Source of the DNA: Claveliimonas monacensis
GTDB taxonomy: Bacteria > Bacillota > Clostridia > Lachnospirales > Lachnospiraceae
Direction: 5' to 3'
Assembly (NCBI RefSeq): GCF_014982975.1
Contig: NZ_JADCKL010000001.1
Coordinates: 372,001 to 436,000, forward strand
DNA: 64,000 bases
Positions 34,360-43,406 of this stretch are shown piece by piece. The notes beneath the pieces were generated by a model. The model did no database searches, was not told the origin of the DNA, and worked only from the letters and a program-made list of their open reading frames with translations. Position numbers and translations under genes: made by a program. Each line of letters starts with the position of its first letter. Positions within the stretch are counted from its first letter, which is position 1.

Positions 34360-35280
34360 TTATAGGTTGTTTTTTCTAAGTCTCTCCAATAGTTTCACAA
34401 AATATGCCGGAAGAGGAGCCTCCACCTCCAGATACTCTCCGGTGCGGGGATGTACGATACCCAGCGTTCTGGCATGCAGCGTCTGCCCCTGCAGCCCCTT
34501 AAACGGACATTTTGCCGGGCCGTAGACCGTGTCGCCCAGGAGAGGATGACCGATGGAAGACATGTGGACCCGGATCTGGTGTGTGCGCCCTGTCTCCAAC
34601 TCACACTGGATATACGTATAGTCACCAAATCGCTCCAGGACTTTGTAGTGCGTGACAGCTCTCCTTGCATTTTTAGCTTTGGTACTCATCTTCTTCCGGT
34701 CTGTGGGATGCCTGCCGATGGGGGCGTCCACTGTCCCCTGCTCCTCCTTGATATTGCCGTGGACAATGGCTGCGTAGATCCGCCTGATGGAGTGCTCCTT
34801 CAGCTGCTCTGACAGGCTCTGATGGGCGCTGTCATTTTTACACACGATCAGAGAACCGGTGGTATCCATGTCAATGCGGTGGACAATGCCGGGTCGGATA
34901 ACGCCGTTGATGCCGGACAGATTGTCACCGCAGTGGAACATCAGTGCATTCACAAGGGTCCCGCTGTAGTGACCAGGCGCCGGATGCACTACCATGCCCT
35001 TTGGCTTGTTGACAATGATGATGTCCTCATCCTCGTACAGGATGTCTAGAGGAATGTCCTCAGCGGCTATTTCCGGCTCTTTCAGCTCGGGGACAGTCAC
35101 TTTTATACTGTCATCAAAACAAAGCCTGTAATTGGCTTTTACAGGCTTTCCATTGACTTCTATCAGATTGTCTTTGATCAGTTTCTGGATATGTGAGCGG
35201 GACAGATCCGGCATCTCCAAAGAGAGATACTTGTCGATCCTTACCCCCTCATCATTTTCCACTGTGAAAAATCTGTTCAA
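34360..35280 (-). CDS. RluD-type pseudouridine synthase (RluA family)
   Basis: 306 residues. An S4 domain (about 12-70; VRIDKYLSLEMPDLSRS) is followed by the catalytic domain with HRIDMDTTGSLIV, whose Asp is catalytic, and TGRTHQIRVHM. It acts on 23S rRNA by homology to RluD. The start is a TTG at 35280 with a strong AAGGAGG site, and it overlaps lspA by 29 bp, so translation is probably coupled. The pair lspA-rluD is conserved in Firmicutes. Confidence 0.92.
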   Translation of the reverse strand: MNRFFTVENDEGVRIDKYLSLEMPDLSRSHIQKLIKDNLIEVNGKPVKANYRLCFDDSIKVTVPELKEPEIAAEDIPLDILYEDEDIIIVNKPKGMVVHPAPGHYSGTLVNALMFHCGDNLSGINGVIRPGIVHRIDMDTTGSLIVCKNDSAHQSLSEQLKEHSIRRIYAAIVHGNIKEEQGTVDAPIGRHPTDRKKMSTKAKNARRAVTHYKVLERFGDYTYIQCELETGRTHQIRVHMSSIGHPLLGDTVYGPAKCPFKGLQGQTLHARTLGIVHPRTGEYLEVEAPLPAYFVKLLERLRKNNL

Positions 35281-35770
35281 GATCTTCCTCCTTATAATAC
35301 AGCAGCAGGAGCACTGCCAAAAGTACGGCAGACACAGTCACAAAGATATCTGCCACATTGAATACCGGGAAATCGATCAGCTCAAAATAAAAGAAATCAA
35401 CCACATAGCCGAGCCGCACCCGGTCGATCAGGTTTCCCAGGGCTCCGGAGACGATAAACACAGCACAGATCTGTAAGGGAAGAAATTTACGTCCGGCAGG
35501 AATGCGCACATAGGCCAGGACCACCACCACCAGGATCACAGCTGTAATGATGTAGAAGAACCACTGCTGTCCCTGCAGTACACCGAAGGCCGCTCCCCTG
35601 TTCTCCAGATAGGTCAGCCGGAAGACGCCGGGGATCAGATCGATCCCATCCGTCCCTTGCAGAAAATGGACAGCCATATATTTGCTCAACTGGTCCAGGA
35701 TCACACCTGCCAATGCAATTATAAACGCTGTGATGTAATGTTTTGCCGTTTTTTCTGACACAGATGTCAT
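35252..35770 (-). CDS. lspA: Signal peptidase II (lipoprotein)
   Basis: 172 residues from ATG 35770, with four membrane helices. The catalytic aspartates are in GNLIDR (Asp116) and VVDFF (Asp125). It removes lipoprotein signal peptides. A TTG at 35782 is in frame, but lies only 1 bp from the GGAGG site. A probable lipoprotein client is the D,D-carboxypeptidase at 40669. Confidence 0.93.
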   Translation of the reverse strand: MTSVSEKTAKHYITAFIIALAGVILDQLSKYMAVHFLQGTDGIDLIPGVFRLTYLENRGAAFGVLQGQQWFFYIITAVILVVVVLAYVRIPAGRKFLPLQICAVFIVSGALGNLIDRVRLGYVVDFFYFELIDFPVFNVADIFVTVSAVLLAVLLLLYYKEEDLEQIFHSGK

Positions 35771-35794
35771 TGTTTTACGCAAGCCTCCGCTTTT

Positions 35795-36550
35795 CTAAAT
35801 ATATTTCCCCACCTGGATGTACTGGCGTCCTTTCTTGGTCTCCGAGAGGACTCCCTGGTATACCAGCTTTCCCATGCCCCGCACGGAAATAATATCTCCC
35901 TCCTTCAGGCGGTATCCGTTGGAGGTGATCAGCTTTCCATTGACAAACACTTTTCCGCCTTCCACAAGCCCTGTCATACGGCTCCTGGACAGAGGAAAAG
36001 CGACAGAAAGGACCGTGTCCAGACGGACCGACGCTACTGTTCCCTTCACTGTCTCCAGACGCGGCGTGAAGGAGAAAGACTCTCCATCAATCTTCTCCGT
36101 CTTTACCACTGTATGGCGGATCCTTGTGAGCTGCTCACAGATAAAATCAGCCATCGTATCTGTCACAAACACATGGCAGACACTGTCCTCAACCAGCAGA
36201 TCCCCCAGACAGCTCCTCTCTATTCCCAGATGCAGGATCCCGCCCAGAAAATCTCTGTGGGTGAGCTCCTCAGCAAATTTTCTGTTTGCCGGGCTGATCC
36301 GAAGCACAGAAATAGGATACTGATAATCATAATAAAGAGCATCAGGCAGAAATGCAACCATCTGACGCTCCGCAGGCTCATAACCCCCATATGTCTCATA
36401 CCTGGAAGGAAAGAGATCTTTGGGGGTTGTGTGCAGTATGTTCAGTTCATTCAAATTCAAAAAATCTGAGAAAGTGACAATATCCCTTTTGTATGAAAGA
36501 TTAGACAGTTCGATCAGACGCTTCTGAAGCATTACTTCTTCTTTGTTCAT
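35795..36550 (-). CDS. ylmH: YlmH-type S4 RNA-binding protein
   Basis: 251 residues. An N-terminal YlmH domain is followed by a C-terminal S4 domain (about 178-245; SRMTGLVEGGKVFVNGK). In Gram-positives ylmH lies in the division cluster beside sepF, as here, and YlmH has been linked to ribosome rescue in Bacillus. Confidence 0.9.
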   Translation of the reverse strand: MNKEEVMLQKRLIELSNLSYKRDIVTFSDFLNLNELNILHTTPKDLFPSRYETYGGYEPAERQMVAFLPDALYYDYQYPISVLRISPANRKFAEELTHRDFLGGILHLGIERSCLGDLLVEDSVCHVFVTDTMADFICEQLTRIRHTVVKTEKIDGESFSFTPRLETVKGTVASVRLDTVLSVAFPLSRSRMTGLVEGGKVFVNGKLITSNGYRLKEGDIISVRGMGKLVYQGVLSETKKGRQYIQVGKYI

Positions 36551-36567
36551 GTTCCGTCAGACGCCCT

Positions 36568-37173
36568 CTAAAATCTTGTCCGCATGGATGACGCGTCAAA
36601 AGACGTTCCCAGCAGGTCCTGCAGGTCCCCGGAAATATCCACGTTGGTCGGTGTCACAAGGAATATGTAGTTGGAGATCTTCTGCAGATTCCCATTGATG
36701 GCAAACGTAGCACCGGATGTAAAGTCAATGATCCTCTGGGCCACTTCAAGATCCAGGCCTTCCAGGTTCAGGATGACTGTGCGTCCGCTCAGGAGTGTCT
36801 CTGTGATCTCTCTTGCATCCTCTACAGAGGAGGGCTTGATCACGCACACTTCCATGTTCGGTGCCTGCCTTCTGGAAGAGGGCTGGCGCATGGGTGTGAC
36901 TTTGCTGCTTCCTGCCGGCTGGTGGGAAGCTCTGGAAGAAGACGGTCTTGCCGATCTCTCATCATAATCGTCATCGTAGTCATCATAGCCGTCATCGCGG
37001 TCACGGCCGCTATCTTTTCCTCTATTGAACTTGGAGAGAATGCCGCTTTTCTTTGACGATCTGTCCTCATAGTCGTCATCATCGTAGTCATCATCAAAGA
37101 AATCGTCGTTCTCGTAATCGTCATCATCATCGCTCAATTTCATAATGTCAAGAAACTTATCTAATACTCCCAT
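36568..37173 (-). CDS. sepF: Cell division protein SepF
   Basis: 201 residues, longer than the usual 150. The N-terminal membrane-binding helix (MGVLDKFLDIMKL) and the C-terminal SepF domain (about 105-190; LSGRTVILNLEGLDLEVAQR) are intact. Between them is a linker of about 90 residues, first very acidic (Asp/Tyr-rich, about 15-70) and then Ser/Arg-rich. SepF anchors and bundles FtsZ filaments. Confidence 0.93.
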   Translation of the reverse strand: MGVLDKFLDIMKLSDDDDDYENDDFFDDDYDDDDYEDRSSKKSGILSKFNRGKDSGRDRDDGYDDYDDDYDERSARPSSSRASHQPAGSSKVTPMRQPSSRRQAPNMEVCVIKPSSVEDAREITETLLSGRTVILNLEGLDLEVAQRIIDFTSGATFAINGNLQKISNYIFLVTPTNVDISGDLQDLLGTSFDASSMRTRF

Positions 37174-37203
37174 TTTTTCAAATTCTCCTATCTTACGTTA
37201 TCT

Positions 37204-37899
37204 TTAACACTGAGCATAATTGCGCGCACCAAACAAACCTGTTCCAACACGAACCATCGTCGCGCCCTCTTCGACCGCTACCTCGTAATCATTGGTCATG
37301 CCCATCGAGAGAATACTCATAGTAACATTATCAACTTTTTTTGCTCCTATGTCAACAGATAAGTTGCGCAAACGGCGAAAATATAGGCGATTTTCTTCCG
37401 GATCATCCACAAAAGGAGCAATTGTCATCAGTCCGCACACTTTTATATGAGGAAATTTGGCAATTTCTTCTATGGTTTTCTCCACTTCATCTACTTTCAA
37501 GCCGAATTTACTCTCCTCCTCGGCCACATTTACTTCCAGCAGGATCCTGGCAGTGATCCCGTGTTTCCCGGCTTCCTTCTCAATGGTCTCAGCCAGGCGC
37601 ACAGAGTCCACCGAGTGGATCAGATCCACCTTGTCAATAATATATTTGACTTTATTCCTCTGAAGATGACCGATCATATGCCAGTGTATATCTTTCGGGA
37701 GAGCGTCATATTTCTCCACGATCTCCTGCACCTTGTTCTCGCCAAAGACTCTTGTGCCGAAATCATAGGCTTCTCGCAGCATCTCCACAGGTTTTGTCTT
37801 ACTCACAGCGATCAGGGTCACCTCCTTCGGATCTCTCCCTGCCCGCTCACAGGCCTTTCGGATATTTGCTTCCACCTGCTTAAAATTCTCCTGCAACAT
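37204..37899 (-). CDS. yggS: YggS-family PLP homeostasis protein
   Basis: 231 residues, a PLP-binding barrel. SKTKP at 33-37 contains the PLP lysine, and HMIGHLQRNK and GMTNDYEVAVEEGATMVRVG are conserved. It buffers pyridoxal phosphate. Its place beside sepF is typical of Firmicutes (ylmE). Confidence 0.94.
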   Translation of the reverse strand: MLQENFKQVEANIRKACERAGRDPKEVTLIAVSKTKPVEMLREAYDFGTRVFGENKVQEIVEKYDALPKDIHWHMIGHLQRNKVKYIIDKVDLIHSVDSVRLAETIEKEAGKHGITARILLEVNVAEEESKFGLKVDEVEKTIEEIAKFPHIKVCGLMTIAPFVDDPEENRLYFRRLRNLSVDIGAKKVDNVTMSILSMGMTNDYEVAVEEGATMVRVGTGLFGARNYAQC

Positions 37900-37916
37900 G
37901 ACTGTATCAGCTCCTT

Positions 37917-39308
37917 TTAAAATATGATTTCATCTTCACGGATCTCGCTGCCATCCAGCGCTATATGGTCATAATTAGTAAGTCCGTAGTCACTGCCGGA
38001 CTCTACAATGTAATACTCTTCATTTTCACTGAGAATCTGCACCTGCTTAAACTCCGCATAGCCTTTGTTGATATTAAACACGCCGTGCAGCGTTCCCTTT
38101 TCGCTCATGCTGTATGTCTCGCTGGAGTCGGGTTTAACAAGGACAGTGCCCTCCTCAAAGGCATCTGCGTTCAGATAGACCATGCCGGTCTCATTGTCCC
38201 TGTAGTACACCTTTGCCTCCTCAAATGTCGTGGTATTCGCATCAGTCTGCACAAGAACACCGGACTGGCTGCTGTCTCCTCCCTGGGTAATGTAGTCCTG
38301 GGGAACGGTGTAGAACTCCTGCTCCACCACAGACGATTTGGGGATCTTCAGCCCGGACTCATCCTCCAGCACCAGCTGGATGTCCAGGAATCGCTCTCCC
38401 ACATACCTCACCATGGACTCATTGAACGTGATGAATCCAAGATTCACATCCTTATCCTCTGTATTGTAAATAGAAAGGCTTCCTGTGGCCGTCTCACTGT
38501 CTTTTGAGAAACGCACCTGAACAGACGAGGTATCTGCCAGCTCCTGGGCCATCTCCTCATTCAGGACAATGACGACTGTCCACTCCTCACCTGTCACAAG
38601 TTTGTAAGCCGCATCTCCCGCCTTGACCTTTGTGTTGTCCGTAAACTCTGTGCTTTTATAGTCGGCCCTGGAGAGCATGTCCGCTGTCACCTGCTCCGCC
38701 GTGATCCCTTCATAGCCGTCCACAGAGTAGACAACGATCCCATCGTCCGCCGCAGAGTAGGCTGTCACGCCTTCCGCGCCGCTCTGGATCAAGCTGGTCA
38801 GCTGGGACTGCTTGCTCTGGGAGGAACTGCTGGAGAGGACATTCTCCACAGATTCCTTGAACGTGTAGGTCTCCTCGAACCTGCTGTTCTGAAAATTCTC
38901 GCTGAAACTCTGGGTCTGTTGGAGGATCATCTGCCGCTCTTCCGCTGATACAGACTGCTGCTGTTCCTCCTCTGTTGCCTGCCCGGAAGAAAGATCCAGC
39001 TTCTGTGAGGAGAGGCTGTACACGTTCGTCTTTTTCCCGACTTTGCTTCCCTCCGGCACAAAATAGTTAATGTATCCATCCGCCTCTGCATTTACCACCG
39101 TCTCCTCTCTCAGGACAAGACCTGTGTAGGCATTATCCCTGAAGATGGAACCCTCACGCACTTCATAGGCGGAGACGTGTTTCGCTGTGGTGTATGTAAG
39201 TATGGTAACAACAAGATAGATAAAAATAATTCCAAAAATAATGATTCCTATATTGAAATTCCATTTTTTCCGGTAAACCTGAATATTTCCCTGTTCTTTT
39301 CCAGACAA
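37917..39308 (-). CDS. HlyD-like membrane-fusion protein
   Basis: 463 residues. One membrane helix (about 17-38) is followed by a barrel-sandwich region (EADGYINYFVPEGSKVGKKT), a helical insert (about 105-160, Gln/Ser-rich) and C-terminal beta domains. It resembles periplasmic-adaptor proteins but no ABC or RND partner lies nearby. Its place between yggS and a radical SAM gene in a division cluster suggests an envelope role (inference). Confidence 0.75.
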   Translation of the reverse strand: MSGKEQGNIQVYRKKWNFNIGIIIFGIIFIYLVVTILTYTTAKHVSAYEVREGSIFRDNAYTGLVLREETVVNAEADGYINYFVPEGSKVGKKTNVYSLSSQKLDLSSGQATEEEQQQSVSAEERQMILQQTQSFSENFQNSRFEETYTFKESVENVLSSSSSQSKQSQLTSLIQSGAEGVTAYSAADDGIVVYSVDGYEGITAEQVTADMLSRADYKSTEFTDNTKVKAGDAAYKLVTGEEWTVVIVLNEEMAQELADTSSVQVRFSKDSETATGSLSIYNTEDKDVNLGFITFNESMVRYVGERFLDIQLVLEDESGLKIPKSSVVEQEFYTVPQDYITQGGDSSQSGVLVQTDANTTTFEEAKVYYRDNETGMVYLNADAFEEGTVLVKPDSSETYSMSEKGTLHGVFNINKGYAEFKQVQILSENEEYYIVESGSDYGLTNYDHIALDGSEIREDEIIF

Positions 39309-39324
39309 AATGATGCCTCCTGTG

Positions 39325-40269
39325 TCATTTCTTCAAAGCCGCTCCGCCAAGATAGTGAAAATACTTTCCCTGCCAGGCGTCCCTTTTTCGCATTTCATTT
39401 TCCGCCTCATCCCTCAGCTTCCACCAGCTGGTCCCCCAGTTGCAGAACACCGCATCTCTTTCCGGCACACGGCCGAACAGGCGCTCCACAGCAATATCCG
39501 GGCTGAGCCAGCACAGAAATGCAATGAGTCGATCCATATACTCCTCCTTGGAACACAGAGATATTGTACCATTTTCATAAGCTTCGCACAACACTGTGTT
39601 TTTTGCGATATAGAGGGAGTGTATCTTGACCATATCAACCCGCAGCGCCGAGAGGATCCTGGCTGTCTCCACCGCATCTTCCATTCCGTCTCCTGGATAG
39701 TTCAGAATCACATGCGCGCAGACCTGAAATCCGTATGCCTTGGTCTGCAGGACCGCGTCTATAAACTCCGCCAGGGAATGCCCCCGGTTCATCCTTTTCA
39801 GGGTATGGTAATTGACCGTCTGCAACCCCAGTTCCAGACAGATGCCGGTTCCACGCTTCGCACGCAGCCGATCCAGCACCTCCAGGTACTCCCCGGAGAC
39901 ACAGTCCGGTCTGGTGGAGATGTCGATCTCCACAATGTCCCTCTCCACTGCCGCTTCCTCTACATAAGCTGAAAAATCCTCCAGTGGCAGAAATGTATTG
40001 GTATAGTTCTGGAAATACGCGATGAATTTGTGGGCGTTGTATTTCTTCTCAATCTTCTCCCTTGTCTGGCGGAGCTGCTCTCTCACAGGCACCGCCGGAG
40101 ACAGCGCCTCAAATCCCGTCCCGGCCTCTGCGCAGAAAGTACAGCCTCTTCCCCCGTTAACCCGGTTTGGACAGGTGACGGGAATATTGACAGGGAGCTT
40201 ATAGACTTTTTCGCCATAGATTTTTTTTAAATATTCTGAGTAGGGAAAGTATAATTTTTTCTCTGACAT
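39325..40269 (-). CDS. TIGR01212-family radical SAM protein
   Basis: 314 residues. The YhcC-like motif has Cys33, Cys43 and Cys46 (VTCPNRVNGGRGCTFCAEAG), where the first spacing is longer than CxxxCxxC, as is normal in this family. The substrate is unknown; YhcC-type proteins are sometimes linked to tRNA or redox functions. Only 16 bp separates it from the HlyD-like gene. Confidence 0.88.
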   Translation of the reverse strand: MSEKKLYFPYSEYLKKIYGEKVYKLPVNIPVTCPNRVNGGRGCTFCAEAGTGFEALSPAVPVREQLRQTREKIEKKYNAHKFIAYFQNYTNTFLPLEDFSAYVEEAAVERDIVEIDISTRPDCVSGEYLEVLDRLRAKRGTGICLELGLQTVNYHTLKRMNRGHSLAEFIDAVLQTKAYGFQVCAHVILNYPGDGMEDAVETARILSALRVDMVKIHSLYIAKNTVLCEAYENGTISLCSKEEYMDRLIAFLCWLSPDIAVERLFGRVPERDAVFCNWGTSWWKLRDEAENEMRKRDAWQGKYFHYLGGAALKK

Positions 40270-40330
40270 GAATTTTAAAAATCCTTTCCGGGTATACTAG
40301 CACTATCTCATGAATAAAGGAGGAACTTTC

Positions 40331-40543
40331 ATGAAATGGTTTGACAATATCTCACTGGCACTCGTGATCATCGGTGCCGTCAACTGGCTTCTGATAGGTA
40401 TTTTCCGTTTTGATCTTGTAGCCTTTCTCTTCGGGAACCTGACCTGGCTCTCAAGGATCATCTACACGCTGGTAGGGCTCTGCGGCCTGTATGCGATCAG
40501 CTTTTTTGGAAGAATACGAAATGCATCCGACACGCAGGTCTGA
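40331..40543 (+). CDS. DUF378 small membrane protein
   Basis: 70 residues with two membrane helices (about 7-27 and 41-62; SLALVIIGAVNWLLIGIF, IIYTLVGLCGLYAISFF). This is the DUF378 plan; function unknown. The ATG follows AAAGGAGGAAC; a TATACT -10 box lies at 40293-40298. Confidence 0.85.
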   Translation: MKWFDNISLALVIIGAVNWLLIGIFRFDLVAFLFGNLTWLSRIIYTLVGLCGLYAISFFGRIRNASDTQV

Positions 40544-40584
40544 TAAAGATCCGGCTCTGCGCCGGGTACACATGAAAACATGTC

Positions 40585-40630
40585 GGGAGGGGTATCCTGG
40601 TATACAACACCGGATGCCCCTCCCTCTTAT
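40585..40630. terminator. Terminator between convergent genes
   Basis: GGGAGGGGTATCC (40585-40597) pairs with GGATGCCCCTCCC (40612-40624) with one mismatch, followed by TCTTATTAT on the + strand and a partial T-run on the other. Confidence 0.75.
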
Positions 40631-40668
40631 TATATGCGCAGGCGCTTTTTTAACGCTTATCTGTCATC

Positions 40669-41643
40669 TCATCCCTCCAGGGACGGGATCTGATCGATCA
40701 GCGCTGTCATATCCTGATAGAGAAGAGGTTTGTCTGCCGCTCCCATAACGATCGAGATGTAGTAATCCCCGCCTGCCGCCTGGTCAAGAAGGACGAGACA
40801 ATTCCCGGCCTCCCCTGTGTAGCCTGTCTTTCCGCCGATGACCGTAGCCCCCGTGGGAAGCGCCGCCTCTCCTCTCGCGTAGAAGCTGGTGGGCTCCCAG
40901 GTAACAGACCTGACCGCTCCGTCGGCACCGGTAATCTGTGCCGTGTAGGAGTCAGCGCTGATGATATCCACAAATTCATCGTACTTGACAGCCTCGTTAA
41001 AGATGAGATACATATCGTAAGCCGTGGTGTAGTGGTCCTCATCATGAAGACCGTTTGGCGTCACAAAGTGAGTCCCGGTGGCCATCAGGTTCTGTGCCTC
41101 CTCATTAACCATCTCCATAAAATTCTCCTCTGTGCCGCCCACATACTCCGCAATGGCCACCGCGCTGTCATTGCCGGAGGGAAGCATGAGCCCGTAGAGG
41201 AGGTCCCGCAGGGTGAGCTGATCCCCGGTCTGAAGGCCGGCGATGGAGGCATCCCAGGAAAAGCTGGATGCCGATGCAGCGCTGCTCACCGTGACAACGT
41301 CGTCCAAATTACTGTTTTTGATAGCCACAAGGGCTGTCAGTATCTTTGTGGTGCTGGCAGGGTAAAGCCTTGTAAACAGATCCTGCCCGTAGATAACCTC
41401 TCCGTCTGTGACATTGAAAAGTCCCATCGCGTGGAGGGAGCTGTCCCCGTCAAATCCTTCCAGTGAGACATCCTCAGCAGACACGCACAGATCCTCGGCA
41501 AAAAGTTCTGCCTGATAAATATTTTTACTGTAGTTTTCTTTTTCGTAGGACAGGACTGCATCATTTGCCCCGCAGCCTGTCACTGCCAACAGAAGGGCGC
41601 AAAGACTCCCTGTCAGCACGATCTTTTTACCTGTACATTTCAC
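40669..41643 (-). CDS. D-alanyl-D-alanine carboxypeptidase, lipoprotein
   Basis: 324 residues if started at the GTG 41643. Signal peptide with lipobox LAVTGC (lipid Cys24). Penicillin-binding motifs: SxxK (PASTTK, Ser97/Lys100), SGN and KTG (GGKTGYT). It trims the terminal D-Ala of peptidoglycan. A TTG at 41673 is also in frame, but the GAGGAG site suits the GTG. It overlaps mgsA by 17 bp and ends the min/rod gene series. Confidence 0.88.
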   Translation of the reverse strand: MKCTGKKIVLTGSLCALLLAVTGCGANDAVLSYEKENYSKNIYQAELFAEDLCVSAEDVSLEGFDGDSSLHAMGLFNVTDGEVIYGQDLFTRLYPASTTKILTALVAIKNSNLDDVVTVSSAASASSFSWDASIAGLQTGDQLTLRDLLYGLMLPSGNDSAVAIAEYVGGTEENFMEMVNEEAQNLMATGTHFVTPNGLHDEDHYTTAYDMYLIFNEAVKYDEFVDIISADSYTAQITGADGAVRSVTWEPTSFYARGEAALPTGATVIGGKTGYTGEAGNCLVLLDQAAGGDYYISIVMGAADKPLLYQDMTALIDQIPSLEG

Positions 41644-42022
41644 GCCAATCCAAATCTCCTCTGTCAATTGCAAGAACTATGATCTCAGCCGTGGCGAGAT
41701 TTGTCGCCATGGGAATATTGTGCATATCGCACAGCCGGATCACGTCGTTCACCTCAGGCTCATTAGGCTTGGGGGACTGGGGATCCCTGAGAAAAATAAG
41801 AGCATCTATATCGTTCTGTGCGATCTGGGCTCCCAGCTGCTGTTTCCCTCCCAGCGGTCCTGCCAGGTATTTATGGACCGAGAGGTTCGTCACTTCCTCA
41901 ATAAGACGCCCGGTAGTGCCGGTAGCAAACAGGTTGTGTTTGCTCAGAATCCCCCTGTATGCAATGCAGAAATTCTGCATCAGGGTCTTCTTGGAATCAT
42001 GTGCGATCAGGCCAATATTCAT
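41627..42022 (-). CDS. mgsA: Methylglyoxal synthase
   Basis: 131 residues. IGLIAHDSKK, the phosphate loop GTTGRLIEE, and the PLGGKQQLGAQIA and LIFLRDP segments are diagnostic. It converts dihydroxyacetone phosphate to methylglyoxal. The frame extends to 42040, but AGGAGG is best spaced for ATG 42022. Its linkage to rodA is common in Clostridia. Confidence 0.93.
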   Translation of the reverse strand: MNIGLIAHDSKKTLMQNFCIAYRGILSKHNLFATGTTGRLIEEVTNLSVHKYLAGPLGGKQQLGAQIAQNDIDALIFLRDPQSPKPNEPEVNDVIRLCDMHNIPMATNLATAEIIVLAIDRGDLDWREMYR

Positions 42023-42039
42023 ACAATGCATCCTCCTCA

Positions 42040-43182
42040 CTAAAGTGTATTTAGCTTATCCTGATATTTCTTCGGCTGCAGTCCCACGTTGAGCACAAGT
42101 CCGATTCCCAGGTACATGCTCCAGAGGGATGTAAGGCCGTAGCTTACAAACGGCAGCGGTATACCTGTATTTGGGAATATCTGGGTGGCAACCGCAATAT
42201 TAATAAATGACTGGATTCCGATAAGAGCTCCCACTCCGCAGCATATAATCCTGCCCGTCGTGTCCTGGGCCCTTATCCCTATTAATATACATTGTATCAC
42301 TATCAGCAACAGCAATGCAATAACAATACAGCATCCAACAAAACCTAATTCCTCACCCACAATGGCAAAGATGAAATCCGTCTGGGGCTCCAGGATGAAG
42401 TTTCCGTTTTTTACCGATGTGGTGGTGTTATTGTTGAGTCCCTTTCCCGTCAGCTGTCCCGATCCGATGGCCATGACCGAGTTGTTCTGCTGGTATGCCT
42501 CGTCGCTGGCATACTCTTCCGGGTTCAGCCAGGCCAGGATACGTTTCTGCTGGTAATCGTCCAGGATATTCTGATCCGGCTGCACCACAAGGCTCAGCAG
42601 GATGACAGCCACCGGCACGGTGATCAAAAGCACGGTCCCGATGAATTTGTAGGAGAGTCCGCCCACATACATGAGCACGCAGAACAGGACCGCCGTACAG
42701 ATCGTGGTGGACAGGTTCGGCTCCTCGTAGATCAGGGCCAGCGGGATCAGTATCAGCACCACCGCTTTCAGGATCGTCCGTCTGCTGCTTAAGTCCTCCT
42801 CATGCTTCATGATAAACCTGGCGAAGAAGATGATCAGAAGAATCTTCGCCAGCTCCGATGGCTGGAAGTTTGTAAATCCCACATCGATCCATCTCTTTGC
42901 CCCGTTTACCGTCTCACCGATCACCAGCACCAGTGCCAGCATGCCCACCGACAACAGGTACAGGATCCAATAAAAATTGGCAATCCACACGTAGTCGATC
43001 AGGGAGACTACCACCATGAGGATGATAGCCAGCACAAGACCCGTGATCTGCCTTCCCTGGTAGGCCTCGTTAGCGCTGCCTATGACAAGAACGCCAAGGC
43101 AGGAAATGGCCAGCACAAGGATCACAAGGGAAAATTTATAGTCTTTTAATCTGTAAGGTTTTGTTATCTTTAAAAATTTCAC
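42040..43182 (-). CDS. rodA: RodA/FtsW-family peptidoglycan polymerase
   Basis: 380 residues, about ten membrane helices. It shows NGAKRWIDVGFTNFQPSE, the family signature near a catalytic loop, and the late GIPLPFVSYG. RodA polymerises glycan strands with PBP2 in elongation, and the PBP2 gene is in the same operon. Confidence 0.93.
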   Translation of the reverse strand: MKFLKITKPYRLKDYKFSLVILVLAISCLGVLVIGSANEAYQGRQITGLVLAIILMVVVSLIDYVWIANFYWILYLLSVGMLALVLVIGETVNGAKRWIDVGFTNFQPSELAKILLIIFFARFIMKHEEDLSSRRTILKAVVLILIPLALIYEEPNLSTTICTAVLFCVLMYVGGLSYKFIGTVLLITVPVAVILLSLVVQPDQNILDDYQQKRILAWLNPEEYASDEAYQQNNSVMAIGSGQLTGKGLNNNTTTSVKNGNFILEPQTDFIFAIVGEELGFVGCCIVIALLLLIVIQCILIGIRAQDTTGRIICCGVGALIGIQSFINIAVATQIFPNTGIPLPFVSYGLTSLWSMYLGIGLVLNVGLQPKKYQDKLNTL

Positions 43183-43391
43183 TGCTTTTCTCCTGTAAGT
43201 CTGATATGTACATGTGTTCTGCTGTAGGAAACTTCAAATTCTTCGGGTGTAATCTCAATATATTTTGCAAGAACCTGGTAAAGCTCGTGGCTGATCCTCT
43301 CGTAGGCCTCCGGCTTGCATTTCATGCGGTCGGATACGACCAGCACCTTCAGCCTGTCCTTTGCGATCCGCACAGAAGAACGTCTTGCCAT
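43179..43391 (-). CDS. minE: Cell division topological factor MinE
   Basis: 70 residues, slightly short for MinE. It opens with a basic segment (SSVRIAKDRLKVLVVSDR), then the dimer domain (YIEITPEEFEV). It drives MinCD oscillation. The stop overlaps the rodA start by 4 bp. Confidence 0.9.
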   Translation of the reverse strand: MARRSSVRIAKDRLKVLVVSDRMKCKPEAYERISHELYQVLAKYIEITPEEFEVSYSRTHVHIRLTGEKQ

Positions 43392-43406
43392 ACTCCCGAT
43401 GCCTCC

